A stretch of 64,000 bases of DNA from Solanum dulcamara (taxonomy: Eukaryota; Streptophyta; Magnoliopsida; Solanales; Solanaceae), in NCBI RefSeq assembly GCF_947179165.1, contig NC_077243.1, positions 34,670,001 through 34,734,000 of the forward strand. Reading direction: 5' to 3'. Under the pieces are notes generated by a model. The model had not been told where the DNA came from. It worked only from the letters and a program-made list of their open reading frames with translations, and did not search any database. Position numbers and translations under genes: made by a program. Below, piece after piece: positions 35,010-47,249 of this stretch; positions within the stretch are counted from its first letter, which is position 1, and each line of letters opens with the position of its first letter.

Positions 35010-35646
35010 TCAGGTTTAAGGTGTCCTAGGGTGTCTGAAAGCCACGTTAAGTAGAATTTTATTCATAGTTGTGAAGTGCTCCATATTTATGAATGAGAGG
35101 ATATGAAACATTTTAGAAAATACTCCCTTTCCTTCATACTCTCAGTCATACGATAGAGTTAAACTCTATATAATCTCCTTCTAATTCATGCTCTACGCGT
35201 TTATAGAGTCATGCCTCCCAGAAGAGCTTATGTCAAAAGGAACATGAATGAGGATTGGCCAGCACCACCAACTCCAGCAAACTCTTATAATGAGCAATGG
35301 AAAAAGAAAGGAGTTTAGAATGAAACTATTCCGTGTACAAAACAGTGCTGGTACCGTACCATTAAAGAGGGAGGTGCTAGCTTATACTATGACTGGTCAA
35401 GTCAATTAATAGGTTGTTGCTTAAGTTAACTCGAATGAGAGTACAACGACAACAAGAGTTTGAGATTTCACTCGAATGAATCCTCTAGAGTTTTATGGTT
35501 CTAAGGTGGAGGAAGATCTATAAGAGTTGAGGGCATCAAAAAGATTACATAGATTATGGGTGTATTCCAGTTGAGAGCACAAAATTAGGCGCTTATTAGT
35601 TGAAAGGAGTGGCTCAGATTTGGTACAAAAAATGGAAGGAAGATAG

Positions 35647-38600
35647 TGTCACGCCTTGAAAGGGTACCCTAGACGTAACCGGCACTCAGAAATCATTTTT
35701 GGCTCCCAAGCGAACCACATAGCCTGATCACACATCCGTTCATTCCTTGAATCAGCGGAAGACAAAAAAAATAAAGAGAATATTCGGTGGGCAACTCAAA
35801 ACATCAATCTAACTCAAAGAATAAAGTCCATGGGCCAACAAATCAACTCTAATATTTGTCATTAAAAATAGTTTGACAAGAATAATTTAAGGAAAGAAAT
35901 ACTCAATCGACCGTTCACTATCTAGTCTATGAAGCCTCTATCACTACTATCTAATTGGTGCCAATGACATGTTCATGGCTACATCAAATCAAATGAAAAG
36001 GGCTAACTCGACGCAAGAATAACATAAGCGGTGTCCTCCGAATATAGGGGATGACTCACCAATACGCTGAATGCGAATAGATCCCCAATGATGCTCCTAT
36101 TGACGATATCTTAAACCTGTCTCTGCATCATGAAATGATGCAGGTCCAAATGGATGTCAGTACATGGAATGTACGAGTATGTAATATGGCAGAATGAAAC
36201 ATACCTCAAGGAAGAATATCATCGGTCCAAATATCTCAAATAAGAAAGATAAGAGAGACTCAAATAAGGCGTCATAAGTCTAAAGTAAGAATACATTTTT
36301 AGACAAAGACCAATCACACATCATACAATCCAATCCAATCATACACAATACAGTTCAATCAAATCGTATATCATCCGATTCAATCCAATCGTATATAATC
36401 GGTTCAATCCGGTCACATACGATCCGATCCAATCCAATCATTTACACTTCCATCATACACTATCCAATCACATATCATATAATCCAATCCATCACACATC
36501 ACCTAATCCGATCATATAAAATCAACTCAACAATCAACTCAAAGGACTCAACTCAATAACTATGCAAATTAAATTATGCAATATTTTACAATTCAACTCA
36601 ATCATCTATAATCACATTCAAACTAATCATATCAAGCACAATCCATTCAATTGAGAGTTTCTCTAACCGACAACCATCACCATATGAGCGAGTGATAGTA
36701 CAACAAGCCGACATTGTTGCCACGTCCGTTCATACCTTGCTAGGGTATGAACGAATCAACCAATCATGGATCCAATCCAACCAAGTCCTATAATGTGAGG
36801 ACAATAAAATGGGAAATATCCGACTTTAACGGTTCAATCCCATGGGAAGCATCCAACTTTAACGGTTCCATCCCCTCCTACGTTTGGCGACGTAGTTTAT
36901 TGGTTCGAGTATGGACTATACTCTTACCCAATTTGGTGCTCGATACTCCTCCCAAGACTCAATATGCTCATATCTATCAAGTGAGTAAGATACTCAAAAT
37001 ACTCATTTAGCCTCTTAGGACTTAGTTTCAAATCGACTCATTTGGTCTCATTGGACTCTTTTCAAATCGACTCATCTCAATCATCAAACTCTTCTCTTCA
37101 AATTTGATACCATCTCAACTCAATGGATGTAGAAAATATTATGTACATTTGAAATATAATTCCAACTCCTCAACTCAAACTCAAAATAGATACTTTAATG
37201 TAAAAATACTCAACTCATTTAAGGGCTCCTCATACTCAACTCATACTTAAACTCCTTTCTAAATCAAAGATGAAACTAATAATTCTTTAGACTCAAAATA
37301 ATGTGTAAATAGTTTATGCAAAAAGGTTCACAAATAATTTATTTAAAGCTCCTCCTCAAAAGGTCATTTATGTTCAAAATATTTCTAAAACTCCAATCAA
37401 CTCAAATTATGCACATCACATACCACAAAATCACTTTAGACTCCAATCCACTTCATCACACAACATCTTCATCAATATAACCTCTTCATTCACATCATCG
37501 TCAAATACTATTATTCACATCGTCATCAAACATCATCATCACATCATCATCATCCTCACATCAATCGTCAAACATCTACTCCAAAATCCTTATTTTAGTC
37601 CTATGTTTAATTTATGGAAGCAAAAAGACATTCTTAACTATCCAATTCATTCTTTTTATTCCAATCAATACATATATACAGAAAACCATCCACCTCAACC
37701 TCAAGACAATTATGACAAAGAAATCTCATCTCGGGTTCATGTGAATGAAACATGAATCCATACTCTCAACAAACTCAACTCAAGAATATCGTCAATACCT
37801 ATAAATCTATATACCAAGATCCATTTGTAGTCAATAATTATGAAAAATAACTATTTAGTAACTCAAGTCATTAAAAATATCAATCAACCAATAGTATCTA
37901 AAAACATTCTATAGTTTAGGAAAACTTTTAAGAAAACCTTCTTAGAAGGTTCAACTCTTTCACAATTCCTATCCAACACATCTATGGGAATATGGAAGAA
38001 CTCAATCCATATTTTAGGTTAGCCTTACATACCTTGTGAAGACTTTGAAGAGACCTAGTTATTGGGTGGGAGACTTGAATCCTTGAAACTCTTAAAGGCA
38101 CCCTTTGTTGGAGAAGGATTTGGAGAAGAAGAAGAAGAAGAAAAGAGAAAATATTAGGGCTTTTAGAGAGAGAGTGACTGAAAAAATATGGTCCCAAAAC
38201 GTCCAAGGATAGGTATATATAATTAGGGAAAAAGTCCAAGTTGCCCCTCTTCAAAAATCTGGAAAATTGGGCAAACATCTTGCTGGCGCTATAGTGGCGC
38301 GTCGCGCCACTGCAGCGCCAAGCCAAAATAGGCTTAAAACCCTACACATCTAATAGTGGCGCGTCGCGCCAAGGACCAAACTATTGAGTCTGTTTTCTGG
38401 CGCTATAGTGGCGCGTCGCGCCAAGCTAAATTTCCTGCAGGGTCCCCCAGGTCTGAAATTCCTGCAGTACTAGTCTGTAGTAAAATGGTCATAACTTTTG
38501 ACTCCAAACTCCAAAAATTTCAATCTTGGTGGAGTTGGAAAGAAGACTCAAAGACCTTTAATTTAGTAGGTCATTATCCACCCAGTTCATTATATTCTAG

Positions 38601-38840
38601 GAGATATGGTTGTTTGACGTTGACACTAATACTAACTCATCCGAAAACTTAATCGATTGGAGTTCTTTGGACTCGACTTGGTGTTAGAGATCCCTTATGA
38701 CCCCTAAACACATTTAACACACTTAAATTACTTAGGAATTGATCCTAACTCATGTGTAAAATTACAAGTCCTTTGGTCCGAGTCTACACTCACGTGAAGA
38801 AATATTCGAATCTTAGCAAATATTTTTAGGGGGTGTTACA
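35647..38840 (-). mobile_element. Nested solo LTR (reverse orientation), ~3.2 kb
   Basis: Bounded by TGTCACGCC at 35,647 and GGGTGTTACA ending at 38,840, i.e. TG..CA on either strand. It is flanked by GATAG (35,642-35,646) and AATAG (38,841-38,845), a 5-bp target duplication with one mismatch. Read on the minus strand it starts TGTAACACCCCC and contains the TACTGACATCC...GATGCAG text typical of R/U5, so it lies opposite to its host. No internal region or second LTR exists, so I call it a solo LTR. 36,300-36,620 is CAATCCAATC-type low-complexity repeat. Open frames within it are not genes. Confidence 0.85.
38295..38423. repeat. Three copies of a GC-rich palindrome in the solo-LTR U3
   Basis: TGGCGCGTCGCGCCA occurs exactly at 38,295-38,309, 38,357-38,371 and 38,409-38,423. 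It is a 7-bp perfect inverted repeat around one T. Copies 1 and 3 are also preceded by CTGGCGCTATAG. In the sense of the LTR this lies in U3, upstream of the transcription start, where transcription-factor sites would be expected. Confidence 0.9.
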
Positions 38841-39649
38841 AATAGGATCGTTGATGTAGCCTTGTAGTTTGGGACAAGTTTGAGGCTGTATTTCTGGACA
38901 GGTTCTTTCCGCTTGAGTCAAGGGAAGCTAAGTTTTAGGAGTTCATCAACTTAAAGTAGGGTAACATGATAGTGAAGGAGTATTTTCTAAAGTTTCCTCA
39001 ACTCTGTAAGTATTCTCCATCAATGGTGGATAAATCTAGGCCCATATAAGTAAGTTTGTCTTCAGAGTTCTCAATCATTTTGTGGCACCGGGCGTGGCTG
39101 AACCATCTATGAGTTTCTGAGATGGTGGTAAAAAAGTGCAAGACTGCGATGTTGATCAAGGAGATGGACATCTCTGGATTGATAACTCATGTCCAATAGA
39201 TTAAGAAAAAAAGGTAAAAGAGAGTATTAGGGAGAGAAAAAGGTCTATAACAAAAACAATATGGAATACTCTAAGAAGAAATTAGGCGGTGGTATCACTC
39301 TCAGTTTCATCAGAAATTTTTAGGTTTAGCCCCATCTTCTGCTAGTGCCCAGTGCCTAAGTTCAGGTTAGAGAATAAGGATAAGGCACTAGGCTCTAAGT
39401 CACATAGTAGTGTCACTAGTGGTTGCACTTTTTTGGTGTTTGAAAAGTATGGTAAGAACCACCTTGAAGAGTGTATGGCTGGTAGTGGTAGATATTTTGA
39501 ATGTCGCAAGATAGGTCATAGATTGAGGGAATTCCTAGTTGCTTCAGGTAGAGGCAAGAATATTCATCATCAGACCTAGCTTAATAGTTCAATAGCTCTA
39601 GCAAGTCACCCAACACAGTAGGGTACCTAATCTAATATTGATGGAGGAC

Positions 39650-42600
39650 AATTCCAAAATAGGTTCTATGCTTTGTATACTCGACAGGATCAGGAGGATT
39701 CCCCTGATGTAGTGACTGGTATGTTATGTATCTTTAAGTTTGGTATTTATGCATTGTTATATCTAGGAGCTATACTTTTCTTTGTGAATCCTTATATTGT
39801 GGTGAATTTTGATGTCAGTCTCGAAATCTATTAGAACCTTTCTTAGTCTTTACTCCTGTTGGTGAGTAAGTTTTAGCTAGAGGATATACAAAAATTACCC
39901 TATCTCTATTTTTTTTAAAATCACCTCAGTTGATCTAGTAGAGTTAGACATCCTCGGTTTCGATATCATTTTTGGCATAGATTGGTTATACTCTTGTTAT
40001 GACTCAAGCGACTGTGTACTCGAGTCATTAAATTTCAATTTCCTAATAATCCAGTCATAGAGTGGAGATGTATTACTTTAGTGCCTATAGGTCCAGTTTG
40101 TCTCTTATCTTAAGTCTAGATAAATGATTTCTAATGGTTTCATCTACCTTCTAGTTTGTGTTAAAGATTCTATTTTTGAAGCCCCGATCCTCCGGTTAGT
40201 CCCAGTGGTAAATGAATTTTCAGAAGTATTTCTTGGAGATCTTCTTGAATTTCTTCTTGAAAGAGAAATTGACTTTGGAATAGACTTACTCCTAGATACC
40301 CAGACAATCTCTATTTGTTTTTATAGAATGGCTCCTAATGATCTTAAGGATTTAAATGATCTTAAGGAGATAAATGATAAGTTAAAGGGAATTCTAGATA
40401 AAGGTTTCATTAGACCAATATCTCTCCAAAGGGTGCTCCAATTCTCTTCCTGCGTAAGAACGATGGTTCTTTCAGAATGTGCATCGATTATCATCACCTG
40501 AACAAAGTCACAATCAAGAATAAGTATCCTATCCCCAGGATTAGTTTTCCTTGGTTATATAATCTCTGGTGAAGGCATCCAGATTGATCCTCAAAATACC
40601 AAAGCATTTAAGAATTGGCCTAAACCCTTTTCTCCTTCAGATGTTAGGAGTTTTTTGGGGTTTAGTTAGTTATACATGCAGTTTAATTGAAGTATTTTCC
40701 TCTATTACTTCTACTTTCTCTAGATTGACTTAGAAGAATGTCAAATTCAATGGTCCAAAGCTTGTGAGAAGAGATTTTAGGAGTTGAAGACTCAATTTAC
40801 TTCATCTCTAGTTTTGACTCTAATAGAGGATTAAGATGAATTCGTAGTTAATGGTGACGCCTCCAAAATTGGCCTTGTCTTTGTATTGATGTAATATAGT
40901 AAGGTCATAGCTTATGCTTCCAGGCAACACAAGGTTCACGAGAAGAACTATCCGACTCATGATTTTGATTTAGAAGCAATAGTGTTTCCCTTGAAGATTT
41001 GGAGGCACTACTTTTATGGTGTTCATGTGGTTGTGTTCACACATAATAATAGCCTACAATATATGTTTAATCAGAAGGACCTAAATTTTTGTCAGAGGAT
41101 ATGGCTCAAGTAGCTGAGAGATTATGATTTGAGTGTCTTATACCATCCAGGTAAGGCCAATGTAGTGGAGGATGCTCTCAGCAGGTTGTCTCTGAATAGT
41201 GTTGCTCATATTGAGGAGGATAAAAAAGAATTAGTTCATGATTTTCACAGACTTGCTCACTTGGGAATTCGTCTAATGAATTCAGTAGATGGTGGATTTA
41301 TTGTTCAGAATAATTCAGAATAGTCTCTCATGATGGATATTAAGGCAAAACAGGATGATGAACCATTTTTGGTTGAGTTGAAGGAGGCAGTCCTAAAAAA
41401 TACTGCAGAGGCTTTCTATTAAGAGGGAGACAGTGTGCTTCATTACCAAAATCGATTATGTGTCCCAGATATTGATGGTTTGAGCCAACATATACTATTT
41501 GAAGCTCACAGTTCTCGATATTATATTCATCCAGGAACCACTAAGATGTACCATGAGCTATAAAAAGTCTATTTGTGGAATGTATGAAGAGGAATATTAT
41601 AGAATTTGTGGCTAAGTCTCCAAATTGCCAACAAGTTAAGATTGAACATAAAAACTAGGAAGTATGACTTAAGATATCAATATTCATATTTGGAAGTGGG
41701 AGGATTTGAATATGGAGTTCATCATAAGTTTACCTCGCACGCATCTTTGATATGGGTGGTTGTAGAATGGAGACTAATTTAGCGCATTTTTGGACAGATA
41801 AGACTTCTTATTCAGCCAATGATTATGCTAGACTTTACATTCGGGAGTTGGTGAAATTTTATGGGGTTACCTTATCTGTTATCTCTGATAGGGGTACTCT
41901 GTTTAACTCCTAGTTTTGAAAGTCTTTTCAGAAGGGTCTTGGTACCCAAAATAAACTTAGCACAACTTTTCCCCCGCGATTAAAGGGTCAAGTCGAACTA
42001 CTCATACCTTGAAGGATATATTGAGATCTTGTGTGATCGACTTTAAAGGTAATTGGGATGATCACTTGCCTTTGATTGAGTTTGCGTATAATAACAATTA
42101 CCACTCCAATATTCAGTTGGCTCCATTTGAGGTGCTTTATGGTAGGAGGTTAAGGTCTCCTATATGATGATTTGAAGTTGGTGAAGTAGCTCTTATAGGG
42201 CCTAAATCAATTCATGAGGCTATGAAGAAAGTTTGACTTATTAGAGATAGGATGAGGAAAACTCAGAGTAGACATAAATCATATACAGGCGTGAGAATAA
42301 CAGAGCTTAAATTTGCCATTCATGATTGGGTATATCTGAAAATTTCACCCATGAAAGAGGTTATGAGGTTTGGTAAAAAAAAACTTAGTTCCTGATATAT
42401 TAGCCCTTACAAAATTATGAGGGGTTTTGGTAATGTGGCCTATGAGTTGGATTTACCCATATAGCTAGCATCAGTGTATCCAATGTTTCATGTGTCCTTG
42501 TTGAAGAAATGCATTTGTGATCCGACTTCAGTTGTGACTTTAGAGAGTGTTGGTGTGAATGATAGTCTCTCTTATGTAGAGGTCCCGATTAGGATTCTTA

Positions 42601-42960
42601 ACCGCAAATTCATAATTTGAGAACAAGGAGGTCTCTTCAGCGAAAGTACTTTGGAGGAATCAGTTAGTTAAGGGAGCTGATCAAGAAGAAGAAGCAGATA
42701 TGTGCCAAGTACCCCTACCTTTTCCGTTCTAGTTCAGTTCCAGCGTGAAAGTAATAATTCCTCCATAGTACTCTATTCATATTTATATCTTTCAGTTATT
42801 TTCATGTTTCAGTATGCATGCATGTCTCATAAAATCAGTCTAGTCTTCATGTCTCGGTTTGGAGTTAGTCACTCCATAAGTTTTTATTGTTTAGCTTTCA
42901 GTTCTGGGTTTGTAGATCTTTCTCTACTCTTTTAAACTTAGTTAGACTCTATTTGAGGAT
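39650..42960 (+). pseudogene. pol of the gypsy element (protease, RT, RNase H, integrase, chromodomain remnants)
   Basis: From 39,670 a protease-linker region reads LYTRQDQEDSPDVVTGML. The RT start is at 40,194-40,440 ([34 protein letters not shown]). At about 40,538, [10 protein letters not shown] is followed directly by [14 protein letters not shown], so the palm with the YxDD motif is missing. RNase H is at 40,840-41,170. LYHPGKANVVEDALSRLS (41,140-41,190) is the junction to integrase, whose DDE region (about 41,700-42,150) contains stops. WVYLKISPMKEVMRFGK (42,329-42,380) and a VSLLKKC-type end lead to a degraded chromodomain at about 42,580-42,700. The clade looks like a plant chromovirus (Tekay/Del or Galadriel); I cannot tell which. 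Confidence 0.8.
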
Positions 42961-42967
42961 GAATTCT

Positions 42968-42980
42968 CCCAAGGGAAAGA
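42968..42980 (+). other. Polypurine tract
   Basis: CCCAAGGGAAAGA directly precedes the TG of the 3' LTR and would prime plus-strand synthesis. Confidence 0.6.
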
Positions 42981-44899
42981 TGTTATAACACCCTAGAAGT
43001 TCTAAAGTCCAGATCAGATCATGGGAGTTTAAAAATTTAATGTTGCAGAATTTTTTGAGAATTACGGACATTATTTATGCATTGTAAATGGAATCACGGG
43101 CCGTAGATGGGGATCCGTAGAAAAACTTCATAGAGATGGGAAATCTATCAGGAGTCCTACGATTCAGGTTTTTAGGTCATAAACTCATTTATGGGTCATA
43201 GATAGGCTCACAGATCAATGTTTTGGAGACTAGAATTTTTTGTCTAATTTTACGGATCAGGTTTATGGCTCGTAGATGAATCTATGATCTGCAATAAGGA
43301 TCTGTAGATCAACTTCAGAGACTTAGAAATTCAGGCTTGATTCTTACGGACAGGATCCACGGTCTGTAGATCAATCCACAGACCTTAGATGGGCTCGTGG
43401 AATCTGCTGATGTCAGTTTTTTTAGGACGGTTTTGCTCTTTTTCTACTCCTTTATAGTATGTTGTTTAGCCTATCCAAAGTGGGATTAAATGGAATTAGT
43501 CGACGAAAAATCTCCCCATTCACACATAATACCCAGAATCAAAAACCAGTACGCTTAAGGTTCCTCTCAAGCAAGAACTAAGATTCTTCATCTTCAAGTC
43601 TAAGTTCAAGGATTCAAGCTAGTCTCTTTTTTCCAGGTATGTGGGATAGGAATATCGATGGGTATCCTTCACCCATTGAGTCTCAAAGTAATCCCAAATT
43701 TTCAATTTATAATTCAATAGAATTTAGGGTTCTTACACAAATAATGATTCTTCATTGTTTTCTAAGTCTCCTTGATGAATAGTTGTTTTTATGATTTCAT
43801 CTAGATAACCAGTTCTTTAAATGGTATTTTCATGAATCCTAAATACACAGATATTGCATGTCTCAAATTATCATTTTTCAGAATTTAATATGCTTTCAGA
43901 TAAAATATCTGCAAGTTATTATCAATTTTTATTACAACTCATGAGCTACTAAATTATTATTAGCCTTATTAGCTTCAGTTAGTAATATCAAGTTTAATTG
44001 ATTTATCGGTTAATCAACATGTTTCCTTTGGGAGTATTAATTAGCATTGAGCAGACCTGGAAATGAAGGCTAACCCGTTAGTTAGGAATGATATCTTTAA
44101 TAGCAATCCCTGAGTCTCAGAACTACGTGCCACCATAGGATTATAAGGGTCACCCATCAGACCAGGAATGAGTGTTTGGTCCTTTATGGACATTAACTTA
44201 GTGGTATATTGAGCCCTTTTGATGGAAATTATACATCAGACTTCATGTTGTAGATCACATGGTTATATGTCGATTTATAGTATCTCCCATAGTTCAGTTT
44301 CAGATGTTGCATGATCTTGTATTCAATTCTTTCAATTTTTAGTATGTATCAGTTGCATGTTTCACTAATTGATCATTGCATCATTTCATGTTTTTCAGTA
44401 TATCATTTCAGATTTAATATATTCAGTTATTAGTTTTATTATGTATATTTTACGTACTCAGTATATTCAACGCGCTATATTCTTTTATAATATAGGTTCA
44501 GACACTTAGTATCTAGCTCACAGTTAGTATTTTTCCAGATCAGCTCAGTAGTGTAGTTTGGCGAGTCCTCGTCTTTTGAGGACAACCCCTTTATATTTAT
44601 TTTGCTTATTTTGTCTCTTAGTTTTTAGATAGTTAGAGTTGGTTAGAGTATTGTCCTAACAACTCATTTTAGTAGAAACTTTCAGACAGTTAGGCATAGT
44701 ATCAACTTTTGAATATTTCAGATAATTGTCTATTTGAGTATTTGAGTTTTAGTAGACTATTTCAGATTTAGCTTCCACATCAGTATTTCTGTTTCTACGT
44801 ATGCATATCTTAATGTCATGCTAGATCGTGGGTTAGCGTGGGGTCACTTGTTTCCCTAAGCACCATGTTACGACTAGGGGGTAGTCTCGGGTTGTGACA
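42981..44899 (+). repeat. 3' LTR of the 33-45 kb gypsy element
   Basis: 1919 bases, similar to the 5' LTR throughout, with scattered substitutions and small indels (for example three extra bases after the initial TG). The divergence is easily visible by eye, so the insertion is not recent. Confidence 0.92.
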
Positions 44900-44904
44900 T
44901 AGCA

Positions 44905-45180
44905 TGTGTTGAAATAGATTGAGCAGTTCTAAAAAATATGCAATAATAGATGAAATATTTTTTGAGCAACTACTTCATCAATTGCAGCAACTGCTGAACC
45001 AAATGCAATTATTGAATTTGTTTCAGCATTTGCTGCATCAGTTTTCAATAATTGGTGAATCTATTGTAGCACTTGCTGCAGTAGTTTCCAGTAATTGCTG
45101 GAAATATCACTAGTTGCAATAAATTCAGCAATTGATGAAATAGATGCTGTAATGGATGAATAATCTACAACAACGGAGAT
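44905..45180. repeat. Degenerate GCTGCA/TTGCAG-rich short repeats at the insertion site
   Basis: Continuation of the sequence interrupted at 33,056. It consists of imperfect words such as CAGCAACTGCTG, AGCATTTGCTGCA, TAGCACTTGCTGCAGTAG and AGTAATTGCTGG. An open frame at 44,919-45,113 (Q/L-rich) is produced by these words and has no domain support. Confidence 0.5.
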
Positions 45181-47240
45181 AAATAATCCACTCTCCCTGC
45201 TTTTCCCTTTCCAGTAAATTTTTCCTCTAGTATTCTGGTAACTCCTGCATAGGTAGATTCAATGAGAGAAAAAGGGAATACACAAACCAGGAAACAAAGA
45301 GAATCTCAACCAAGTACAAGAAATTAAATGCAATGTAGAGCAGAAGGGAACTCAATAACAATAATGTAATGTAAGTTCAGGTGATGAAAGAACTAGAACT
45401 CTAAAAAATCATTGTAACGTAGATCTTGCTCCTACATGAAATCTTCCTATTTAGATTATTAACCAAAGAAACAATATTTCTTATTTACAAAGAGAAACCT
45501 AATGGAATGTCTACACACGTAGGAGTTGATGGAAATCATTCAATTTCTTTGATAAAAAAAGAAGTATGACAAAGAGAGGTCCAACTAACCAACTGATTCA
45601 TTTATTTTGAGAAAATCAAACCTCACAATTATTCAAGGACATTCACTTTAGATGTTATTGTTGACATGTCCTGCTTCGAAGGCGCAAAATTTGAAACATA
45701 GTTATACTTGATCAAAGTATTAATAATAATTTATAGTATGTCCAGTGTGATCTCGAGATGCTTATTTTAGAAAAAAAATAGACTCAAAATTAAAAGACAA
45801 GTTTTAATCCCAATCGTGTGTACGAGTTTGCAATCATCATGAATCTTCAAAAATATTTTATAGTATTTAAGCACAAAAGTTTCCTAAATCCACATTATTC
45901 CCTATATATTATCTTATTAAATGCAAAAGTTTGACGAAAAGAATGTTAAAATGCATGCATCTTCAGTAGTAAACTAAAGACTCATAAAAACTCAAGCTGT
46001 TTACATGCCCATATTGATCAATATTCATAGAAAATCCATCAAATATTAAGAATATTATAATCCACCAAAATGAAGGAATGAGTTATATTTAAACAAGATG
46101 TTACCAGACAATCTCGACCATCGACATCCATCAAACAGGAAAAGCTGACTGCATTAAGGAACAGTGCATCTGCTGAATCTGCAGGCTCACAACAACAACA
46201 ACAAAAAAGAATAGTAAGAAGATTCTCAAAGGCAGTCAGAGCACAGTACCAACTTGCAAATTTCTATGAGTTGATTCTAATCTCATGCAAAGCCTCGACG
46301 ATATTTTATTTTCCTTAATTTTAAATTATGTAGATTTTTGTTTTAAGTTGGCTATTTGGAGACTTATAATATTTTTGTTGCTCCACCATCTTTTAAAAAC
46401 AAACACTTCTTCACTTCTGTCATTTTCTTTTTTTCTGAACTGCTGTTTCCTTGTGCCGAGGATCTATCGGTACAGTCTCTCTAACTTTCAAAATAGATTT
46501 AAGGTCTACATACAGACTACCCTTCCAACACCTTACTTGTGGGATTACACTAGATACATCTGAGACTACATGTTGACCAGCTCAAGACTAAGGTCAAGCT
46601 CAATATAAAATCCACAATACCAAGTCATCACTGCCTCAACTACATAGCCCAAATATGTATAATCAAGAAAACACAACACAACAAAAACAAAAGAATTCTA
46701 ACAATTTGTTGTGAACAGAAAGCTTACCAAACTGCGATGCTTCTTTGGATTTCTCATCTTTTGGACCCGCTAATGGATTTTTTGCTAGTTCACTAACCAT
46801 ATCAATTCCAACCACGAACTTTGGCAATGGTTCTTCTGAGTCGATTTCAACATCTAAATGTGCACTAGATGTTATTTGAAGCAGGGGGTTAGTTGCTTCC
46901 GGATAGGTCCTTGCCTTTTGTTTTCCTTTGCTAATGTCACTACAGAAGTTGATCTTTTCACAACAACTTGTTCCAAATATTTGAACAATGAAGTGTTGAT
47001 CATTCAGAACATAGTGCAAAACAAAGAAGTCGCCCACTTCTAGATCATGTTCAGATGAATATTTAGGCCATCGCTGCCGGATAGCAAGTGAACCATTATG
47101 GTTACACATGTTTCCCTCCATCGCTGTCCATGTGAGTCCTCCAAATAAGTCTCCCGATCAGTAAGGTGTGGAACTGATCGAGCAAACTTTGGAGGAAAAA
47201 GCTGAAAAGAAATTAATGAAATTGAAACTAAGAACTACAA
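45181..47240 (-). pseudogene. B3-domain (REM-like) protein gene, broken
   Basis: B3 proteins of the REM group are plant DNA-binding factors. On the minus strand the first B3 domain begins about 47,217 with LFPPKFARSVPHLTDRETYL and EDSHGQRW. A one-base shift near 47,110 moves it to CNHNGSLAIRQRWPKYSSEH, then LEVGDFFVLHYVLNDQHFIV and GTSCCEKINF, the end of the fold. The exon ends at about 46,728 (SQF|GT). The next exon (46,179-46,105) reads DSADALFLNAVSF and is shifted by an extra base. A later exon starts at 45,244 with ELPEY, then TAG where Trp is expected, the start of a second B3 domain that is cut off near 45,181. No first exon was found. It is most likely a pseudogene or a badly truncated copy. 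Confidence 0.7.
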
Positions 47241-47249
47241 CATATTGAT

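Larger units (their letters stand above)
35211..39600 (+). pseudogene. gag of the gypsy element, interrupted by a solo LTR
   Basis: The first part (35,211-35,646) begins MPPRRAYVKRNMN and ends in an AQIWYKKWKE-type gag motif. It is cut at 35,646 by the nested LTR and resumes at 38,841 (SLRLYFWTGSFRLS and related, in shifting frames). A nucleocapsid-like end with a degenerate knuckle FECRKIGHRLREF is found at 39,495-39,540. Stops occur in all parts. The gag type matches the two broken copies at the start of the window. Confidence 0.75.
33052..44904 (+). mobile_element. Ty3/gypsy chromovirus-like element with both LTRs and 5-bp TSD
   Basis: The LTRs at 33,057-34,992 and 42,981-44,899 are similar along their length (TGTAACACCCTTGAAGTTCT / TGTTATAACACCCTAGAAGT at the start; GGGTAGTCTCGGGT..GACA at the end). 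They are flanked by TAGCA at 33,052-33,056 and 44,900-44,904. A tRNA-Met-like PBS (TTGGCATCAGAGTA) follows the 5' LTR. A purine tract AAGGGAAAGA precedes the 3' LTR. The order is gag, a nested solo LTR, gag end, protease, RT, RNase H, integrase and 3' end. The internal frame is full of stops. Confidence 0.92.

Noticed and set aside
36300..36620. CAATCCAATC-type repeats as a satellite
   Set aside because: Simple low-complexity stretch inside the solo LTR; irregular period and not separate from the LTR.
44919..45113. Gln/Leu-rich 64-codon frame
   Set aside because: Created by degenerate GCTGCA-type repeats at the retroelement insertion site.
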